DNA of 25,412 nt from CAZTCJ01 sp964612085 (GTDB lineage: Bacteria; Pseudomonadota; Alphaproteobacteria; JAJFIK01): NCBI GenBank assembly GCA_964612085.1, contig CAZTCJ010000057.1, forward strand, positions 1 to 25,412, written 5' to 3'. The notes beneath the pieces are model-generated. The model did no database searches, was not told the origin of the DNA, and saw only the letters and a list, made by a program, of their open reading frames with translations. Below are positions 23,523 through 25,412 of this stretch, piece after piece. The position numbers and the translations under genes were made by a program. Within the stretch, counting starts at the first letter, position 1; every line of letters starts with the position of its first letter.

Positions 23523-24266
23523 ATGACAGCAGCAACCAGCATCACCATCGCCCGCCAGTTCAACGGTCCGCCGGACTCCGGCAATGGCGGTTATGTGGCG
23601 GGGCAGGTTGCGTCCTTTCTGCCCGATGCCAAAGGCGATCTCTGGCCGGAAGTGACCCTGCGCTTGCCGCCGCCCCTCGACACCCCGATGGAGGTGGCCG
23701 TGGACGGCGAGACGGTCCGCCTCCTGAAAGACGGCGCGCTTTATGCCGAAGGCGTTCTGAAACACACCGAACTGTCCGTGCCGCCGCCGCCCGGCCCACA
23801 CGGTGCCGAAGACGCGCGCAGCCGCTTTTCCGGGTTTCGGTTTCATCCGCTGTCCACTTGTTTCGTCTGCGGCACTGACCGGACGGACGGCGACGGCTTG
23901 CAGATCTACACAGGGCCGGTGGGGGACGGCGCGGCCGCCTCCGGCACCATGGTCGCCGCCCCCTGGGTGCCTCATGCGCATTTCGCCGATGGGGAAGGTT
24001 TCATCCGTCCGGAAATCCTGTGGGGCGCGCTCGACTGTCCCGGCGCGTTCGCCGTGGAGCAGGGGACCGAGTCGTCCTTGAAACTGCTGGGCCGTCTAGC
24101 GGTGCGCATCCTGGCGCGGCCCAAGGCCGGGGAGCACTGCGTTGTCACCGGCTGGTATCTGGGCTCGGAAGGGCGCAAACACTATGCGGGCACGGCGGTG
24201 TTCGACGATCAGGCCCAGGTGCTGGCCATGGGCCGGGCCACCTGGGTGGAGTTGAAGACGGGGTGA
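23523..24266 (+). CDS. Double-hotdog thioesterase-like protein
   Basis: This is a 247-residue cytoplasmic protein that looks like two hotdog folds in tandem. The first half begins with FNGPPDSGNGGYVAGQVASF, the glycine-rich helix start found in acyl-CoA thioesterase-like folds. The second half contains CFVCGTDRTDGDGLQI near residues 113-128, a motif typical of PaaI-like thioesterases, and PEILWGALDCPGAFA near 163-177, the central hotdog helix with an Asp in place to act in catalysis. A thioesterase or acyl-binding role is therefore likely but not proven. ATG 23523 follows AAAGGA by about 9 bases. The two secreted paralogue genes downstream start 35 bp after its stop on the same strand, so co-transcription is possible though a functional link is not obvious. 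Confidence 0.78.
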   Translation: MTAATSITIARQFNGPPDSGNGGYVAGQVASFLPDAKGDLWPEVTLRLPPPLDTPMEVAVDGETVRLLKDGALYAEGVLKHTELSVPPPPGPHGAEDARSRFSGFRFHPLSTCFVCGTDRTDGDGLQIYTGPVGDGAAASGTMVAAPWVPHAHFADGEGFIRPEILWGALDCPGAFAVEQGTESSLKLLGRLAVRILARPKAGEHCVVTGWYLGSEGRKHYAGTAVFDDQAQVLAMGRATWVELKTG

Positions 24267-24301
24267 GCGGCCCGTTATTCCAACAGGGTAGGGAGAAAAC
24301 C

Positions 24302-24781
24302 ATGCGCCTGCGGATGACCATTTCAGCATGTCTTGCCGGTATCGGTCTGGCTTTTAGTGGTGCAGGCCACGCCGCAGCGGGCGGGCCCTGCGGCGCCGGT
24401 CATCTGCTCACGGTGGAAGCGGGCGGGGCCGTGTCCGCCGGATCGAAAGAGGCCTTGCGCGCCGCCGTGCGGGACGGCACGCCCATCCGTGTCGGCTGGG
24501 GCATCGATTTCAACACCGACGGCAAGCACGATGTGGTCCATTGGGCGGACGCCGTGTTCCTGACGATCTTCGAGGACGAGGTGTTCACCCAGACTCCGGA
24601 AATCAATTCCCAGGCGCCGCAATTGGGCCAGGCGGATATCAAGCTGACGCCGCAGCAAAGCTATTGGCAGGGTCTCTTGGGTACCACGGGCCGGATCGAG
24701 GGGCGCTCGCGCCGCACCGGCGAGTTGGGCACGACGCCTGTCACAAGCTGGTGGTGTCTCGATCCGCGGATCGACGACTAA
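24302..24781 (+). CDS. Secreted protein of unknown function, tandem paralogue 1
   Basis: I do not recognise this 159-residue protein. A signal peptide covers residues 1-25 (LAGIGLAFSGAGHAAA). The mature part carries AGSKEALRAAVRDGTPIRVGWG near residues 46-67, VFLTI at 85-89 and YWQGLLGTTGRIEGRSRRTGE near 121-141, which align by eye with the next gene product. It has just two mature cysteines, Cys30 near the start and Cys152 near the end, which probably pair. AGGGAGAAAA precedes ATG 24302; the open frame extends upstream inside the thioesterase-like gene but without a signal peptide. Eleven bases separate it from its paralogue. Confidence 0.82.
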   Translation: MRLRMTISACLAGIGLAFSGAGHAAAGGPCGAGHLLTVEAGGAVSAGSKEALRAAVRDGTPIRVGWGIDFNTDGKHDVVHWADAVFLTIFEDEVFTQTPEINSQAPQLGQADIKLTPQQSYWQGLLGTTGRIEGRSRRTGELGTTPVTSWWCLDPRIDD

Positions 24782-24792
24782 GGGGTATACCG

Positions 24793-25356
24793 ATGATCGG
24801 AAGAACCGTTCTTGGGTTTGTAGTGTTGCTCGCGCCTGTCCCGGCGATGGCGGACGAACTGGCCTGCGAGACGCCTGCTTGGCGCATGGTCTATCGTCAC
24901 GATGCGGACGGCAACCCCATGGCGGGCACGAAGCAGGCCCTGTTCGATGCCATCCGCCGGGGCGATGCCATCCGCTTCGCCTGGGGCAGCACTTTCGAGC
25001 AGCCCGACGGCACGGTGTTGTCCGTCGAGCATACGGCTGAGCCCGTGTTCCTCACAATCGTCGGCGGCGAGAAGGTTGTCGTTCAGTTGCCTGAACACAT
25101 CGCTCAGGAAAGCTATCCCCGACCCGAAGGTGACCGGTTCAAGACGGCATCGGTGATGTGGCGGGGGCTGATGACCACGGAAGGCCGGTTCGATGCGGTC
25201 TGGGTCGACCGGGCGAGCGGAGAAGAGGTGCTGCGCAAACCTCAACGGGTGGGGCTTTCCTGGTTTGCTTTCGCGCCCGATCCCGCCTGCGATCCGAGGC
25301 CCATTCTGGAAATAGCCGTCCCCGGCGGCGTGCGCAGCGATACGCCGGAAGGCTAA
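24793..25356 (+). CDS. Secreted protein of unknown function, tandem paralogue 2
   Basis: This is a 187-residue protein with a signal peptide at residues 1-20 (VLGFVVLLAPVPAMA). The mature part shares with the preceding gene product the pattern AGTKQALFDAIRRGDAIRFAWG (about 44-65), VFLTI at 85-89 and MWRGLMTTEGRFDAVWVDRASGE (about 122-144). Its mature cysteines, Cys25 and Cys166, sit in the same relative places as those of the paralogue. It is longer at the C-terminus by about 20 residues. The ATG at 24793 follows AGGGG by 7 bases. The function is unknown; two diverged secreted copies side by side suggest a pair acting together or on related ligands. It converges on a gene that seems to end at 25361. 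Confidence 0.83.
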   Translation: MIGRTVLGFVVLLAPVPAMADELACETPAWRMVYRHDADGNPMAGTKQALFDAIRRGDAIRFAWGSTFEQPDGTVLSVEHTAEPVFLTIVGGEKVVVQLPEHIAQESYPRPEGDRFKTASVMWRGLMTTEGRFDAVWVDRASGEEVLRKPQRVGLSWFAFAPDPACDPRPILEIAVPGGVRSDTPEG

Positions 25357-25360
25357 CCCC

Positions 25361-25412
25361 TCACGCCACTTGTCTGGCGAGCGCGCACTGGGACCAGATT
25401 TCCGACAGCGCG
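25361..25412 (-). CDS. Probable C-terminal end of a convergent gene (cut by window edge)
   Basis: On the minus strand a frame open from the window edge ends in TGA at 25361-25363 and reads ALSEIWSQCALARQVA. The composition is that of a normal helical protein end, and the 4-bp convergent spacing to the previous stop fits the packing of this DNA. Sixteen residues are too few to name a family, and it could be chance. Confidence 0.35.
   Translation of the reverse strand, partial: ALSEIWSQCALARQVA

Noticed and set aside
23331..23981. N-terminal extension of the methyltransferase frame
   Set aside because: It would read antisense through the thioesterase-like gene and lacks family features. A ribosome site and natural start exist at 23330.
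1..25412. Prophage, transposon, CRISPR, toxin-antitoxin or other defence genes
   Set aside because: No integrase, transposase, repeat array, tRNA or characteristic defence domain was seen, and base composition is even across the window.

Overview
The window is GC-rich bacterial DNA with densely packed genes. Alphaproteobacteria is the likeliest home, judging from base composition, purine-rich ribosome binding sites and the protein families present: a CadC-like regulator with a TolB-type propeller, MAPEG, an ArsR/SRPBCC pair, an ABC permease fused to an M1 peptidase, and a large metzincin-type zinc protease. This placement is inference. I see no rRNA, tRNA, CRISPR array, insertion sequence, integrase or phage gene. 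The region looks like ordinary chromosome made of small transcription units that often change strand. I support 26 protein genes; the first and last are cut by the window edges.

Bases 1-6600 hold stress, redox and lipid genes: a membrane-anchored winged-helix regulator with a beta-propeller sensor (minus, 3' end missing), a short-chain dehydrogenase (minus), a sterol-desaturase-type di-iron membrane hydroxylase (plus), and a LysR regulator (minus) divergent from a quinone-oxidoreductase-like MDR enzyme that is followed by a MAPEG membrane protein.

Bases 6600-12460 hold a six-helix membrane protein of unknown role (minus), then the most interesting unit: a PstS-like periplasmic phosphate-binding protein followed directly by a diverged, internally duplicated PiT-like permease. 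No PstC, PstA, PstB or PhoU gene lies beside them. A hairpin closes the unit, and a convergent 853-residue membrane-anchored zinc metalloprotease follows.

Bases 12660-16430 run mostly on the plus strand: a secreted Cys-containing orphan with a clear rho-independent terminator, a cysteine-rich ArsR-type metalloid sensor, a DUF4336 protein, a second ArsR repressor translationally coupled to an SRPBCC protein (the repressor probably leaderless, with a palindrome over its start codon), a glutathione S-transferase, and a convergent small lipoprotein.

Bases 16500-21000 form a minus-strand ABC unit: an ATPase, then a 1192-residue protein that joins a two-part ABC-2 permease to a periplasmic M1-type peptidase domain. 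After it come a second dehydrogenase (plus), a methyltransferase/glycosyltransferase pair overlapping by 8 bp (minus), a double-hotdog thioesterase-like protein (plus), and two tandem secreted paralogues of unknown function (plus). The last 52 bases look like the tail of a convergent minus-strand gene.

All functional calls rest on motifs read by eye and family knowledge; no database search was run.
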